From NCBI RefSeq assembly GCF_010448835.1, contig NZ_CP048409.1, positions 1,243,501-1,307,500 on the forward strand: a stretch of 64,000 nucleotides of DNA. The letters are read 5' to 3'. The notes beneath the pieces are model-generated. The model was not told where the DNA came from. It saw only the letters and a list, made by a program, of their open reading frames with translations, and made no database searches. Positions 8,856-19,083 of this stretch are shown one piece after another. Source of the DNA: Draconibacterium halophilum. Lineage in GTDB: Bacteria > Bacteroidota > Bacteroidia > Bacteroidales > Prolixibacteraceae. The position numbers and the translations under genes were made by a program. Position 1 is the first letter of the stretch; each line of letters opens with the position of its first letter.

Positions 8856-9274
8856 ACACGGTTAAATTTTTAAATTAATGATATCGATAATTTGAATGTA
8901 ACTGTGAATCGCAAATGTGTTCGATGGAACCAATGGATTACTATATTGAGTCTTCACATAGTCCAGTACAACACAATACGTAGCGCCGAAAGGCATGAGG
9001 GTTTAGGTAAAAACAAGAATTCCAAAAATATTAACAGAATCCACGAAGGTGTAACTTGTAGATTATTAGTATTATAGCGTTAGGTGTGATTGACTGTAAT
9101 GTCACAGGTTATATATAACTGAAGATTCTATATACAAATCGTCCATTTATAACGTGCAGAATTATACTCACGAAAGATGTATTCATTTCTTAACTGGATC
9201 CGCTCAGGAATGGCATTCAGGGTAAGCTGCAAAAAAAGGGTAGCTAATGATGTATTTGTGTATGTATTTGTGTA
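8856..9274. other. Gene-poor end of the accessory region
   Basis: About 420 bases without a convincing gene. A 61-codon ORF (8892-9077) has no recognisable features and unlikely composition. Near the right end, at 9250-9276, a 12-13 bp direct repeat (TGTATTTGTGTA twice) abuts the terminator of the tRNA gene. No integrase remnant could be identified by eye. Confidence 0.5.
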
Positions 9275-9317
9275 TGAAAATAAAAAAGAGTTACAACTTG
9301 TAGTGTTGTAACTCTTT
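9275..9317 (-). terminator. Terminator downstream of tRNA-Ala
   Basis: A perfect 13-bp stem, AAAGAGTTACAAC with GTTGTAACTCTTT (9285-9317), followed on the minus strand by a T-rich run (TTTTTTATTTT). It lies 10 bases after the tRNA 3' end. Confidence 0.88.
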
Positions 9318-9326
9318 GAAAATCAG

Positions 9327-9401
<75 letters not shown>

Positions 9402-9551
9402 AAAACGTGGCTGCAAATATAAAAATATTTTTCAGAATCAATCAAATTTATTTTTTGGTAGAGTTTTTGCAGTAATTTAATGTAACTGCAGAAAACAAAA
9501 AAGCCGGTGTTCTTTTATTTATTGACAATCCAATTAAAATTAGAAGCCATG

Positions 9552-10238
9552 ATGAACAATAAAAAAACAAAAAAAACTGATCTTGAAGGTAAAAAGACAA
9601 CTTTGTTTCTGGTAGGGATGGTAGTTGCACTTAGTTTTACATTGTTTGCATTTGAGTGGAAACAACCTGTTCGAAAACCCATGATTGTTCAGGGAAGTAC
9701 AGATTACTTTCCACCCGAGGATTTGGTAATTCCACGTACTCAGACCGAAAACGCGGAGCCGGAAAAACCCATCATCAAACTACCGGTTTTTAAAGTTATT
9801 AAAGACGATATAAAAATCAATGAAGAATTAATTTGGGAAGGAGAAGAACCGGATGAACCGGTAATGATTGATTTTGGCAATATAATGGAAACTGGAAAAG
9901 ACCCGGGCGAAGAGAATCTCGATGGTATTTTAAACATAGCGGAAGTAATGCCCGAATTTCCGGGAGGAGATGCTGCTTTATTAAGCTACTTAGCACGAAA
10001 TGTAAAATACCCGTTAATCGCTCAGGAAAATGGAATTGAAGGCAAGGTTTTTGTAACCTTTGTTATCGATGAAACTGGAAATATTTTTAACGTAACTTTG
10101 ACGCGCGGAGTCGACTCGGCACTTGACCTTGAGGCAATTCGCGTAGTGAAATCGATGCCGCGGTGGAAGCCGGGCAAACAGGGTAATACGGAAGTAAAAG
10201 TGCGCTACACCGTGCCCATTAGTTTTGTATTGCAATAG
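9552..10238 (+). CDS. TonB-family energy transducer (small)
   Basis: About 229 aa. Transmits proton-motive force to outer-membrane TonB-dependent receptors. A single N-terminal transmembrane segment (TLFLVGMVVALSFTLFAF) follows a short cytoplasmic KKTKKTDLEGKK; a periplasmic acidic/Pro linker leads to a TonB C-terminal domain (EFPGGDAALLSYL, YPLIAQENGIEGKVFVTF, and RWKPGKQ...VPISFVLQ at the end). An ATG at 9549 is adjacent; 9552 is chosen by alignment with the next gene, whose start MELKKTPKADLEPKK matches. The two genes are tandem paralogues. Confidence 0.85.
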   Translation: MNNKKTKKTDLEGKKTTLFLVGMVVALSFTLFAFEWKQPVRKPMIVQGSTDYFPPEDLVIPRTQTENAEPEKPIIKLPVFKVIKDDIKINEELIWEGEEPDEPVMIDFGNIMETGKDPGEENLDGILNIAEVMPEFPGGDAALLSYLARNVKYPLIAQENGIEGKVFVTFVIDETGNIFNVTLTRGVDSALDLEAIRVVKSMPRWKPGKQGNTEVKVRYTVPISFVLQ

Positions 10239-10346
10239 AAATTTGAAATGAATTAAAAATTCACTTGCATGTGAAGATTATTTTTTATCTTTAAGCCCCG
10301 ATTTTGAAGGGCAAAAAATCAAATAAAACAAATAAAATAATTAAGT

Positions 10347-11035
10347 ATGGAACTTAAAAAAACACCAAAAGCTGATCTGGAACCAAAAAAAAATACTTTT
10401 TGGTTGATCGGATTAGTTGTCGCGTTGGGGATTTCGCTCCTGGCTTTTGAGTGGACTACAAAACCATCAAAAGCAAACGACCTCGGTGCCGTTCAGGTTG
10501 CGGAAGTTGAAGAAGAAATCATCCCTATTACTCGTGAGCAAGAGGTAAAACCACCTCCACCACCTCCACCACCACAAGTTGTTGAGGTGCTGAACATTGT
10601 TGACGATGATGTTGAGATTGAAGACGAGCTGAAGATTGAAGATTCAGAAGCCGACGACGAAACAATAATCGACGTTGCTCCTGTAATTGAAACAGCTGAC
10701 GAAGAAGAAGAGGAAGAAGCACAGGTTTTCTTTATTGTAGAAGATATGCCTGAATTCCCTGGGGAGACCTTGCATTGCGTAAATATATCGCCAATGCTAT
10801 CAGCTATCCTGTAATTGCACAGGAAAACGGTATTCAGGGAAAAGTATATGTAACTTTTGTTGTAAGTAAAACAGGAAAAGTTACCGATGCCAAAATCGCA
10901 AGGGGAGTTGACCCTTCGTTGGATAAAGAAGCTCTTCGTGTGGTAAATGCGCTTCCTGCATGGAAGCCAGGAAAACAGCGAGGAAAACCGGTTAACGTAT
11001 CGTACACGGTACCAATTAACTTCGTGTTGCAGTAA
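10347..11035 (+). CDS. TonB-family energy transducer, frameshifted (second copy)
   Basis: Paralogue of the preceding gene: TM segment (TFWLIGLVVALGISLLAF), a proline-rich linker with a run of eight prolines (KPPPPPPPPQ), a long acidic stretch, then a TonB C-terminal domain (GIQGKVYVTFVVSKTGKV, AWKPGKQRGKPV, ending PINFVLQ). The frame breaks at the GGGG run 10761-10764, where EDMPEFPG should continue GD-LALRKYIANAISYP. One extra G restores a full 229-aa protein matching its neighbour through the break. Most likely a consensus error; otherwise a fresh pseudogene that lost its receptor-contacting domain. Confidence 0.8.
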
Positions 11036-11058
11036 AGAATAAAAAACAATATTTTTGC

Positions 11059-11092
11059 ACTCCTGTTTCTTTAGAAGCAGGAGTTTTTTTTT
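11059..11092 (+). terminator. Intrinsic terminator after the tonB pair
   Basis: ACTCCTG pairs with CAGGAGT across a 12-base loop, followed by nine Ts. It separates the tonB genes from hflX. Confidence 0.85.
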
Positions 11093-11108
11093 GACTAAAA
11101 TAAAGTAA

Positions 11109-12320
11109 ATGATAGAAACAGCACCTTTAACAGAAAAAGCGGTTATTGTGGGACTGATCAATCAAGATCAGGATGAACGTCAGGCAAAAGAGTACCTCGA
11201 CGAGTTGGAGTTTTTGGCCGATACTGCGGGTGCGCAAGTATTAAAAAAATTCACCCAAAAACTGGATATCCCAAATAAAGCCACATTTGTTGGTCCCGGG
11301 AAACTCGACGAGATTAATCAATATATTAAGGTTGTTGAGGCCGATACGGTAATTTTTGATGACGAACTTACGCCAACACAATTACGAAATATTGAAGGCG
11401 AACTGGAGTGTAAGATCCTTGATCGTACCAACCTTATTCTGGATATTTTTGCAAAAAGGGCAAAAACAGCCCACGCAAAAACACAGGTTGAGTTGGCACA
11501 GTATCAGTATTTGCTTCCACGATTAACAAGAATGTGGACTCACCTCGAACGACAGCGTGGTGGTATTGGTATGCGCGGTCCGGGTGAAACACAGATAGAA
11601 ACCGACCGCCGGATTATCCTTGATAAAATCAGTCGGCTAAAAGCACAACTGGTAAAAATCGATAAACAAAAAGCTACCCAGCGAAAAAACCGTGGAAAAA
11701 TGGTGCGTGTGGCTTTGGTTGGCTATACCAACGTTGGTAAATCTACCATTATGAATATGATGGCGAAGTCGGAAGTATTTGCCGAGAATAAACTTTTTGC
11801 AACGCTGGATACTACCGTCAGAAAAGTAGTGATAGGGAATTTGCCTTTCCTGCTGGCCGATACCGTTGGATTTATCCGCAAACTGCCACATGGTTTGGTA
11901 GAGTCGTTTAAGTCAACGCTCGATGAGGTTCGTGAGGCAGATATTCTTTTGCATGTAGTTGATATTTCGCATACAGGTTTTGAGGAACAGATTGAAACGG
12001 TTGACGGAACGTTGGAAGAAATTGATGCAGGTGATAAACCAACTTTTTACATTTTCAACAAAATTGACGCTTTTACCTACAAGGAAAAAGACGAGGATGA
12101 TCTATCGCCACGAACAAAAGATAATTTTACACTGGAAGAGTGGAAAAGCTCGTGGATGGCTAAAAGTAATACGCCAGCCTTATTCATCTCGGCAAAAGAC
12201 AAAACGAATATTGAAGAGTTTAAAAAGGAACTTTACGAAAAAGTGAAAGGTATTCATTCGCAGCGTTTTCCGTATAACGATTACCTGTATAACTCTGACT
12301 GGACAAAAGGAATTCAATAA
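11109..12320 (+). CDS. hflX: Ribosome-associated GTPase HflX
   Basis: 403 aa. HflX binds the 50S subunit and splits stalled ribosomes under stress. The N-terminal HflX domain (residues about 10-195) has KATFVGPGKLDEI and the GGIGMRGPGETQIE signature; the G domain follows with G1 GYTNVGKS (about 204), G3 DTVGF (about 251) and G4 NKID (about 317). The length is typical of Bacteroidota HflX. It follows a terminator and starts at ATG 11109; the convergent folK ends only 13 bases after its stop. Confidence 0.96.
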   Translation: MIETAPLTEKAVIVGLINQDQDERQAKEYLDELEFLADTAGAQVLKKFTQKLDIPNKATFVGPGKLDEINQYIKVVEADTVIFDDELTPTQLRNIEGELECKILDRTNLILDIFAKRAKTAHAKTQVELAQYQYLLPRLTRMWTHLERQRGGIGMRGPGETQIETDRRIILDKISRLKAQLVKIDKQKATQRKNRGKMVRVALVGYTNVGKSTIMNMMAKSEVFAENKLFATLDTTVRKVVIGNLPFLLADTVGFIRKLPHGLVESFKSTLDEVREADILLHVVDISHTGFEEQIETVDGTLEEIDAGDKPTFYIFNKIDAFTYKEKDEDDLSPRTKDNFTLEEWKSSWMAKSNTPALFISAKDKTNIEEFKKELYEKVKGIHSQRFPYNDYLYNSDWTKGIQ

Positions 12321-12333
12321 AAAATGGATTACT

Positions 12334-12825
12334 TTAACCCATTTCAATTTTCTTAATAACCGATTGGTCGAGGCAGTTTTCCAGCATCTCAATACTGGTT
12401 AAACGGCGAAGTGGATGTTTCATTTCCGGGGCAATTTCAACCAGGGGAATAAGCACAAAACGTCTTTCGTGTATACGCGGATGAGGAATGATGAGGTCTT
12501 TTGATTCTAAAAAATCATCATTAAAATAAAGAATGTCAATATCCATTTCGCGCGATGAGTAGCGTTCATTTCCTCTTTCTCGTCCAAAATCGGTTTCAAT
12601 TTCGCGGATTCGCCATAACAGTTCTTCCGCTTCCAGTTTGGTTTCAATAATCAGTACCTGGTTCCAAAATGCATCTTCACTCCGAAATCCCCAAGGTGGC
12701 GTTTCGTAAACCGATGACTTTTGGATTATTTTACCTAATTTTATTTCGATCAAGTTGAGTACATGAATGAAATTTTGTCTTTTATCTCCAATATTTCCTC
12801 CAATTCCAAGAAATACCTTGTTCAT
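12334..12825 (-). CDS. folK: 2-amino-4-hydroxy-6-hydroxymethyldihydropteridine pyrophosphokinase
   Basis: 163 aa. Transfers pyrophosphate from ATP to the pterin in folate synthesis. Family hallmarks: N-terminal FLGIGGNIGDKRQNF, the SSVYETPPWGF loop, FWNQVLIIET, and SREMDIDILYFND followed by IPHPRIHERRFVLIPL. Length is normal. Convergent with hflX and divergent from sppA across an AT-rich 77-base gap that should hold both promoters. Confidence 0.97.
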   Translation of the reverse strand: MNKVFLGIGGNIGDKRQNFIHVLNLIEIKLGKIIQKSSVYETPPWGFRSEDAFWNQVLIIETKLEAEELLWRIREIETDFGRERGNERYSSREMDIDILYFNDDFLESKDLIIPHPRIHERRFVLIPLVEIAPEMKHPLRRLTSIEMLENCLDQSVIKKIEMG

Positions 12826-12902
12826 TGTATCTTATATTTGTAATTCCTTAAATAAAACATTACTCATTCACTAAAATAGAATATTAATTAAATTACAAAA
12901 AT

Positions 12903-14690
12903 ATGAAAGAATTCTTCAAATACGTATTAGCTACTATTGTGGGCGTATTAGCTTTGTCGTTAATCGGTACCTTTTTAATGTTTATTATTTTCGGAGCAAT
13001 TATTGCTTCAGCCGATAAACAGGTAACAGTAGCCGATCAATCTATGTTGGTAATCGATTTAAACCAAAGTATTGTTGATCGGGCATCGAATGATCCTTTT
13101 GAGGACATCGAACTTCCGGGGTTTTTAAGCTCGGTAAAAACAATTGGCTTGGATCATATTAGTGAATCGTTGAAGAAAGCTGTAGACGATGATCGTATAA
13201 AAGGTATATACCTCAAATTGTCGACAACAAACGGAGGTTTTGCTTCGGTTGAAGAAATAAGAAATGATCTGATTGCTTTTAAAGACAGCTGCGATAAACC
13301 CATTTACGCCTGTGCCGACCAAATGTTGCTCGATCAGAAAGGTTATTACCTGGCAACAGTAGCCGATCAGATTGTTTTGCATCCCGAAGTAACACTCGAT
13401 TTTCGTGGATTAGGCAGCGAGTTAATGTTCTACAAAAATGCGCTTGATAAATTGGGAGTTGAAATGCAGATCATTCGTGGCCCGAACAACAAATTTAAAT
13501 CGGCAGTAGAACCTTTTATGTTAGAAGAAATGAGCGAGGCAAGCCGCGAACAGCGACTGCTTTACATGAATAGTTTGTGGAATCACATGCTGAATGGGAT
13601 CTCTGAAGCCCGCGGTATTTCGGTAGAACAACTAAATGTTCTGGCCGATGAAGCACAAACCTACAAGAAAGCCATAGAAATGGTTGAGAATGGTTTGATT
13701 GACGCTGCAAAATACCGCGATGAAGTGCTCAACGATATGCGCGAAATTACAGGAATTGAAGGCACCGACGCGATTCCGGTTGTGAGTGTGAAAGACTACG
13801 CTAAAGTTCCGGTTAAAGGGCAAAGTAAAAAATATAGCCGAAACAAAGTTGCTGTAATTTATGCCAGTGGCGAAATTGGAGTTGCATTGAGTGGCGACGA
13901 AGGAATTAGCGGCGATAAGCTGGGAAAAGAAATTCGTAAAGCGCGCCAGGACAGCTCGTATAAAGCGATTGTGTTGCGTGTTAATTCTCCGGGAGGAGCC
14001 GTGTTTGATTCGGAAACAATTTGGCGCGAAGTAAAACTGGCTGCCGAAGAAAAAACGCTGGTGGTATCGTTTGGCGATGTGGCTGCATCTGGTGGTTACT
14101 ACATCTCTTGTCCGGCCGATAAAATTGTTGCCAGCCCGAATACGATTACCGGTTCCATCGGTATTTTTGGTCAAATACCAAACTTTGGCGAACTAATGAA
14201 CGACAAGCTTGGAATTACTACCGACGCTGTTGGTACCAACGAACATTCAAACTTTGTTTCGTTAATGCGCCCAATGACTCCATACGAAAAACAACGCATG
14301 ACACATTATATTTCTATTGGATATGATACTTTCCTTTCGCATGTTGCCGATGGTAGAGGCATGACCAAAGAAGCGGTTGATAACATTGGACAGGGCCGTG
14401 TTTGGAGTGGAGAAAATGCAATGGAAATTGGATTGATCGATGAGTTTGGAGGTTTGGAACACGCCATTCAGCTGGCAGTAGAAATGGAAGGATTGGAAGA
14501 CTACAGAACAGTCTCGTTGCCTGCATTAAAAAGTCCGTTTGAGGAAATGTTTAAGTTGGGCGGAAATGTAAAGGCACGTATATTAAAAGGCGAACTGGGA
14601 GATACCTATCGCTATTACGAGCACCTGAAAAAAGCAACCGAAATGAACGGGATTTATGCCCGCATGCCCTACGATATTTATTTGAATTAA
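12903..14690 (+). CDS. sppA: Signal peptide peptidase SppA, 67K type
   Basis: 595 aa. Membrane-anchored serine/lysine protease that degrades cleaved signal peptides. One N-terminal TM segment (about residues 8-35), then two tandem S49 domains. The second carries the nucleophile in DVAASGGYYIS (Ser about 396) and the first the general base in LLDQKGYYL (Lys about 146), as in E. coli SppA. NSPGGAVFDSE and the GSIGIFG motif are also present. Followed by a strong terminator. Confidence 0.95.
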   Translation: MKEFFKYVLATIVGVLALSLIGTFLMFIIFGAIIASADKQVTVADQSMLVIDLNQSIVDRASNDPFEDIELPGFLSSVKTIGLDHISESLKKAVDDDRIKGIYLKLSTTNGGFASVEEIRNDLIAFKDSCDKPIYACADQMLLDQKGYYLATVADQIVLHPEVTLDFRGLGSELMFYKNALDKLGVEMQIIRGPNNKFKSAVEPFMLEEMSEASREQRLLYMNSLWNHMLNGISEARGISVEQLNVLADEAQTYKKAIEMVENGLIDAAKYRDEVLNDMREITGIEGTDAIPVVSVKDYAKVPVKGQSKKYSRNKVAVIYASGEIGVALSGDEGISGDKLGKEIRKARQDSSYKAIVLRVNSPGGAVFDSETIWREVKLAAEEKTLVVSFGDVAASGGYYISCPADKIVASPNTITGSIGIFGQIPNFGELMNDKLGITTDAVGTNEHSNFVSLMRPMTPYEKQRMTHYISIGYDTFLSHVADGRGMTKEAVDNIGQGRVWSGENAMEIGLIDEFGGLEHAIQLAVEMEGLEDYRTVSLPALKSPFEEMFKLGGNVKARILKGELGDTYRYYEHLKKATEMNGIYARMPYDIYLN

Positions 14691-14713
14691 GCTTCTTCTG
14701 CAATAAAAATGAA

Positions 14714-14746
14714 GGATGCATCATAACTTGTGGTGCATCCTTTTTT
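14714..14746 (+). terminator. Intrinsic terminator after sppA
   Basis: GGATGCATCA pairs with TGGTGCATCC (10 bp, one G-U) around a short loop, followed by six Ts. Confidence 0.88.
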
Positions 14747-14795
14747 CTTATCCCAAATTCACATTATCTTAGCTTCCTGTTTTGAAGAACAATTT

Positions 14796-15835
14796 ATGGT
14801 AAAAATTTTGCTTTATCCGCTGGCCTGGTTGTACGGAATAATAATTTTTCTGCGCAACAGAGCCTACGATCTTAAAATAGTAACGTCGAGAGAGTTTGAT
14901 GTGCCCGTTATTTCTATCGGTAATATTACTGTTGGGGTACCGGAAAAACGCCGCATGTAGAGTACCTGGTAAATTTGTTGAAAGACAATTACGAAGTAGC
15001 GACTTTAAGCCGGGGCTATAAACGAAAAACAAAAGGTTTTCGTTTGGTTGAAAAACAATCTACCGCGCAAGAAGTAGGAGACGAACCGTTGCAGATTAAA
15101 AATAAATTTCCGGAGGCTACCGTTTCAGTGTGCGAGAACCGCGTTTCGGGAGTAGAGAAATTACTCGATCCAACTATCGAAAAAACACCTGATGTGGTAT
15201 TGCTCGACGATGCCTTTCAACACCGCAGAATATCGCCCGGAATAAACATTTTACTTATCGATTATAACCGACAGCTAAAGAATGATTCGTTATTGCCGGT
15301 TGGCCGTTTGCGCGAAGGTGTTTACCAAATGCGCCGGGCAAATGTTATAATTTTCACCAAATGCCCCGAGGAAGTAACGCCTATTATGCGCCGTATTTTG
15401 GGGAATGATGTGAATTTGTTACCCTACCAGAGTTTGTATTTTACACGACTGGTTTATGGAACGCTGCAACCGGTGTTCGATGCGCCCAAAATTGATGAAG
15501 CAAGCTATAAAGATGTTGCCTGCCACATGTTGGTGGTTACCGGTATTGCCTCGCCAAAACAAATGCATTCCTTTATTCGTAAGATGGGGACGCATATGGA
15601 AACCATGAGTTTTTCGGATCATCATTCGTATACGCTGAATGATATTCTAGAGATTGAGAAAAAATTTAATGAAATAAAATCAGAAAGAAAGCTAATTGTG
15701 ACAACCGAAAAGGATGCTATGCGTTTTAAAGACATCGGCGAATTAAGCGATGAGCTGAAAAATGCCATGTATTACTTGCCGGTTAAAATAGATTTCCTTG
15801 AAGAAGAAAAAAATCGTTTAATAAGAAGATATTAA
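14796..15835 (+). CDS. lpxK: Tetraacyldisaccharide 4'-kinase (LpxK), frameshifted
   Basis: Phosphorylates the 4' position of lipid A disaccharide at the inner membrane. The first frame (ATG 14796, MVKILLYPLAWLYGIIIF...SIGNITVG) ends at a stop after PEKRRM; the second carries the rest (VEYLVNLLKDNYEVATLSRGYKR..., VVLLDDAFQHR, LIDYNRQ, VTTEKDAMRF). One extra G in the GGGG run at 14934-14937 restores GNITVGGTGKTPHVEYL, the Walker A region of LpxK, giving about 346 aa. An essential lipid A gene is unlikely to be dead, so a sequence error is the best reading. It overlaps or nearly touches punA downstream. Confidence 0.9.
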
Positions 15836-15838
15836 ATT

Positions 15839-16654
15839 ATGTTGGAGAAAATAAAAGTAACCGCGAACTTCATAAAAGAAAGAATTCAGGCAAGTCCTGA
15901 AATTGGAATCATTTTGGGAACCGGTCTTGGTGGGCTGGTGAACGAAATTGAAATTCTGGATTCTATTCCGTACACCGAAATTCCAAACTTTCCTGTATCT
16001 ACTGTAGAAGGACATGCCGGACGATTGATTTACGGAAAACTGGGCGATAAAGAAGTACTTGCCATGCAGGGCCGCTTTCATTATTACGAAGGTTACGATA
16101 TGAAAGAAGTAACTTTTCCGGTGCGTGTAATGAAACATGTGGGTGTAAAAAACCTTTTTGTATCGAATGCCAGCGGTGGTTTAAATCCCGATTGGCATGT
16201 TGGCGAAATTGTGTTGCTTACCGATCACATTAACTTTTTTCCGGAACATCCTTTACGCGGAAAAAATTTGGCAGAACTCGGACCACGTTTCCCCGATATG
16301 AGCAAACCCTACAGCCAGCGTCTGCGTAACAAAGCCAAATTAATAGCGCTGCAAAATAACATCGATGTAAAAGAAGGTGTTTATGTTGGGGTTTCAGGGC
16401 CGACTTTTGAAACGCCGGCAGAGTATAAAATGTTTCGTATTTTAGGTGGCGATATTGTGGGCATGTCAACCGTACCCGAAGTTATTGTGGCCCGCCACAT
16501 GGATATGCATGTTTTCGGAATTTCAATAGTTACCGACAGCGGAGTGCCCGGCGAAATTGTGGAGATTTCGCACGAGGAAGTGCAGGAGGTGGCAATGAAA
16601 GCCGAGCCTAAAATGACGCTGATCATGAAGGATCTGATTCAGAGCATTGAATAA
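15839..16654 (+). CDS. punA: Purine nucleoside phosphorylase
   Basis: 271 aa. Phosphorolysis of inosine/guanosine in purine salvage. Trimeric PNP signatures: IILGTGLGGLVNEI (phosphate-binding), VEGHAGRLIYG, MQGRFHYYEGYD, NASGGLNPDW, GPTFETPAEYKMFRILGGD and GMSTVPEVIVARHM. The ATG lies 4 bases after the lpxK stop, so the two are probably co-transcribed. Length and motif set fit PNP type I; methylthioadenosine phosphorylase is less likely because of the VEGHAG and GMSTVPE motifs. Confidence 0.94.
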   Translation: MLEKIKVTANFIKERIQASPEIGIILGTGLGGLVNEIEILDSIPYTEIPNFPVSTVEGHAGRLIYGKLGDKEVLAMQGRFHYYEGYDMKEVTFPVRVMKHVGVKNLFVSNASGGLNPDWHVGEIVLLTDHINFFPEHPLRGKNLAELGPRFPDMSKPYSQRLRNKAKLIALQNNIDVKEGVYVGVSGPTFETPAEYKMFRILGGDIVGMSTVPEVIVARHMDMHVFGISIVTDSGVPGEIVEISHEEVQEVAMKAEPKMTLIMKDLIQSIE

Positions 16655-16705
16655 TAAATTGTAGTAAGCAGATAAATCTTGCAAACAATCGAAAAACCTA
16701 TAATC

Positions 16706-17650
16706 ATGAAACATACACTTTTATTCCTTTCAATTGTATTGTTGCTGTTTAGTTGTTCCGAACCAAAATCTAAGCAGGCAGTATTGGTGCTCGACACGCA
16801 ATCGACACTTGGCGAAGGTGCGCTTTGGAATTACAAAACCGGAGAACTGATGTGGGTTGATATTAAAAAGGAAATTCTGAACGTTTACAATCCGGCCACG
16901 GGCTACAACAAAGAAATGTTTACCGGCCAGATGGTTGGCACTGTAGTTCCTACCGAAAGTGGCAATGCGCTGGTTGCTTTGCAAAACGGGATTTATCATT
17001 TTAATCTTGAAACCGGGGCAAAAAAATTATTGGTTGATCCCGAGGTCGATTTGCCCGATAACCGTTTTAACGATGGAAAATGCGATCCGTCGGGAAGGTT
17101 TTGGGCAGGAACAATAAGTACAAAAGGAGGAAGAGGCGTTGCCGCTTTGTACCGTTTCGATCCGGATACAACGATTCACAAAATGGTGGATGAGGTTAGT
17201 ATTTCCAACGGAATTGTTTGGTCGGCTGATAAAACAAAAATGTATTACATCGATACGCCCACCCAAAAAGTAATGGCCTACGATTACGATGATGCCACCG
17301 GGGAAATCTCAAATCCTGTGGTTGCGGTAACCGTACCTCGCGAATTGGGTTCGCCTGATGGAATGACCATCGACGAGAACGATAAGCTGTGGGTAGCTTT
17401 ATGGGGTGGTTCGGCCGTTGGTTGCTGGAATCCTTCAACCGGCGAGCTGATCGATAAAATTGAAGTACCGGCAAAAAATATTACTTCCTGTGCTTTTGGC
17501 GATGAGGATATGGGAACGCTCTACATCACCTCGGCAAGAGAAGGTACAAGCGACGAGGAATTGGAAAAATGGCCACATGCCGGAGGTGTTTTTAAAATCC
17601 GTCCGGGAGTAAAAGGCGTTCAGGCTTTCTATTTCAACGATGTAAACTAA
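16706..17650 (+). CDS. SMP-30/gluconolactonase-family lipoprotein
   Basis: 314 aa from ATG 16706 (MKHTLLFLSIVLLLFSC), chosen because it begins a lipoprotein signal with lipid Cys at 17. The mature part is a six-bladed beta-propeller of the SMP-30/LRE family: STLGEGALWNYKTGELMWVDI, DNRFNDGKCDPSGRFWAGT, SNGIVWSADKTKMYYIDT, and DGMTIDENDKLWVALWGG. These keep the metal-binding Glu, Asn and Asp positions of gluconolactonases. Probably a periplasmic sugar-lactone hydrolase; the substrate is unknown. Confidence 0.87.
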   Translation: MKHTLLFLSIVLLLFSCSEPKSKQAVLVLDTQSTLGEGALWNYKTGELMWVDIKKEILNVYNPATGYNKEMFTGQMVGTVVPTESGNALVALQNGIYHFNLETGAKKLLVDPEVDLPDNRFNDGKCDPSGRFWAGTISTKGGRGVAALYRFDPDTTIHKMVDEVSISNGIVWSADKTKMYYIDTPTQKVMAYDYDDATGEISNPVVAVTVPRELGSPDGMTIDENDKLWVALWGGSAVGCWNPSTGELIDKIEVPAKNITSCAFGDEDMGTLYITSAREGTSDEELEKWPHAGGVFKIRPGVKGVQAFYFNDVN

Positions 17651-17692
17651 GCGGGTTATATTTTTGCTGTATCGTAAAACCAGTAACATTAC

Positions 17693-18636
17693 ATGAATAT
17701 TCCAACTTATACCGATATAGAAATAGCACACGAAATCGTACAGAAATATGCACATCGCACACCGGTTTTGTCGTCGGAGAGTATTAACAACATTGTTGGT
17801 GCCGAGCTATTTTTTAAGTGCGAGAATCTACAAAAGGTTGGAGCTTTTAAATTTCGTGGAGCGTGTAATGCGGTGTTTTCATTGAGTGAGGAAGAAGCAC
17901 AAAAAGGTGTGGCAACACACTCATCGGGAAATCATGCAGCAGCACTGGCCTTGGCAGCCCGGATGCGCGGAATTGATGCTCACATTGTAATGCCCGAAAA
18001 CTCACCCGAAATAAAAAAGAAAGCCGTTGCCGGTTACGGAGCCAAAATTACCTTTTGCAAACCTACTTTGCAGGCGCGCGAAAGTACACTGGCAAAAGTG
18101 ATTGAAGAAACTGGAGTCACCGAAATACATCCCTACAATAATTTTTATGTAATTGCCGGGCAGGGGACAGCTGCCAAAGAATTGATAGAAGACAAAGGCG
18201 AATTTGATGTTATTATGGCACCCGTTGGTGGCGGTGGTTTATTAAGCGGAACGGCTATTTCAACCAAACATTTGTTACCTGATTGTATGGTTATTGCTGC
18301 CGAACCGGCTGGAGCTGATGATGCTTATCGTTCGTTTCATTCGAAACTTTGGGTACCTTCAGAAAATCCAAAGACAATAGCTGATGGCTTATTGACCTCA
18401 TTAGGCGAGTGCAATTTTCAAATTATTTTAGATAAGGTAGATGATATTGTTACCGTTTCGGAAGAAAGTATAGTGGAAGCCATGCGTATGATCTGGGAGC
18501 GTATGAAAATTATTATCGAACCATCTTCGGCAGTGCCGCTGGCTGCCATTCTTGAGAAGAAAGTGGATGTGCAGGACAAAAAAGTAGGTATTATTCTTTC
18601 GGGGGGAATCTGGATTTGGGGAAATTGCCGTTTTAA
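17693..18636 (+). CDS. Threonine/serine dehydratase or serine racemase family (PLP), 3' frameshift
   Basis: About 314 aa, short form without an ACT domain. PLP fold type II: FKFRGACN with the Schiff-base Lys, SSGNHAAALALAA, a glycine-rich VGGGGLLSG phosphate loop, and near the end ILSGG. Deaminates threonine/serine or racemises serine; sequence alone does not decide. The last codons are out of frame: the G6 run at 18601-18606 should be G7, giving ILSGGNLDLGKLPF and a stop at 18634. As written the frame runs on to 18643 with a nonsense tail. The active site is unaffected either way. Confidence 0.88.
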
Positions 18637-19083
18637 CCGTTGATGGTCTCACTTCCGGTGAGGCTATCAATAACTGAAAAAGTTCAAAATAGGGTTGGGA
18701 GTTCAGCGTATTTAGCACTGAGTATCCAGTATCGAATATCCGGTATCCGGTTTTTAAAAATACCATCTTTATTTGTTTTATGTAGAGAAGGATGGCACCC
18801 TTTTTTTCCTCTCCACAAAATATGTTATTAATAACGCTAAGCTGAATTATGCTATTTAACATAGGCTCATAATTTTGAAGTTGACCAAAGAAAATATACT
18901 TTTAAAACACCAATTTATTATATAAACCTTTAAGCAGATTACCATGCCACGAGCCCCTTAATTTCATCTTTAAATTCAATCATTAACTAAATTTTGTTCA
19001 TTAAATAATTGAACAGGAAATTGTATAAAAAGTTAATACTGCCTCAAGCATTATTAATCATTAAATCAAAAAAATGTAAAGAA
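18637..19083. other. AT-rich intergenic region with degenerate short repeats
   Basis: No credible gene. At about 18715-18755 there are several imperfect copies of a GTATCCAGTATCGAATATCC-like 10-bp unit, a type of intergenic repeat frequent in Bacteroidota; a further piece lies near 20500. The rest is AT-rich and leads to the next gene, whose start lies at 19084. Confidence 0.5.

Noticed and set aside
8892..9077. 61-aa ORF
   Set aside because: No signal, no family, atypical composition.
10493..11161. Long minus-strand ORF opposite the second tonB
   Set aside because: Low-complexity Ser/Gly protein opposite a proline/acidic linker; a shadow of the real gene.
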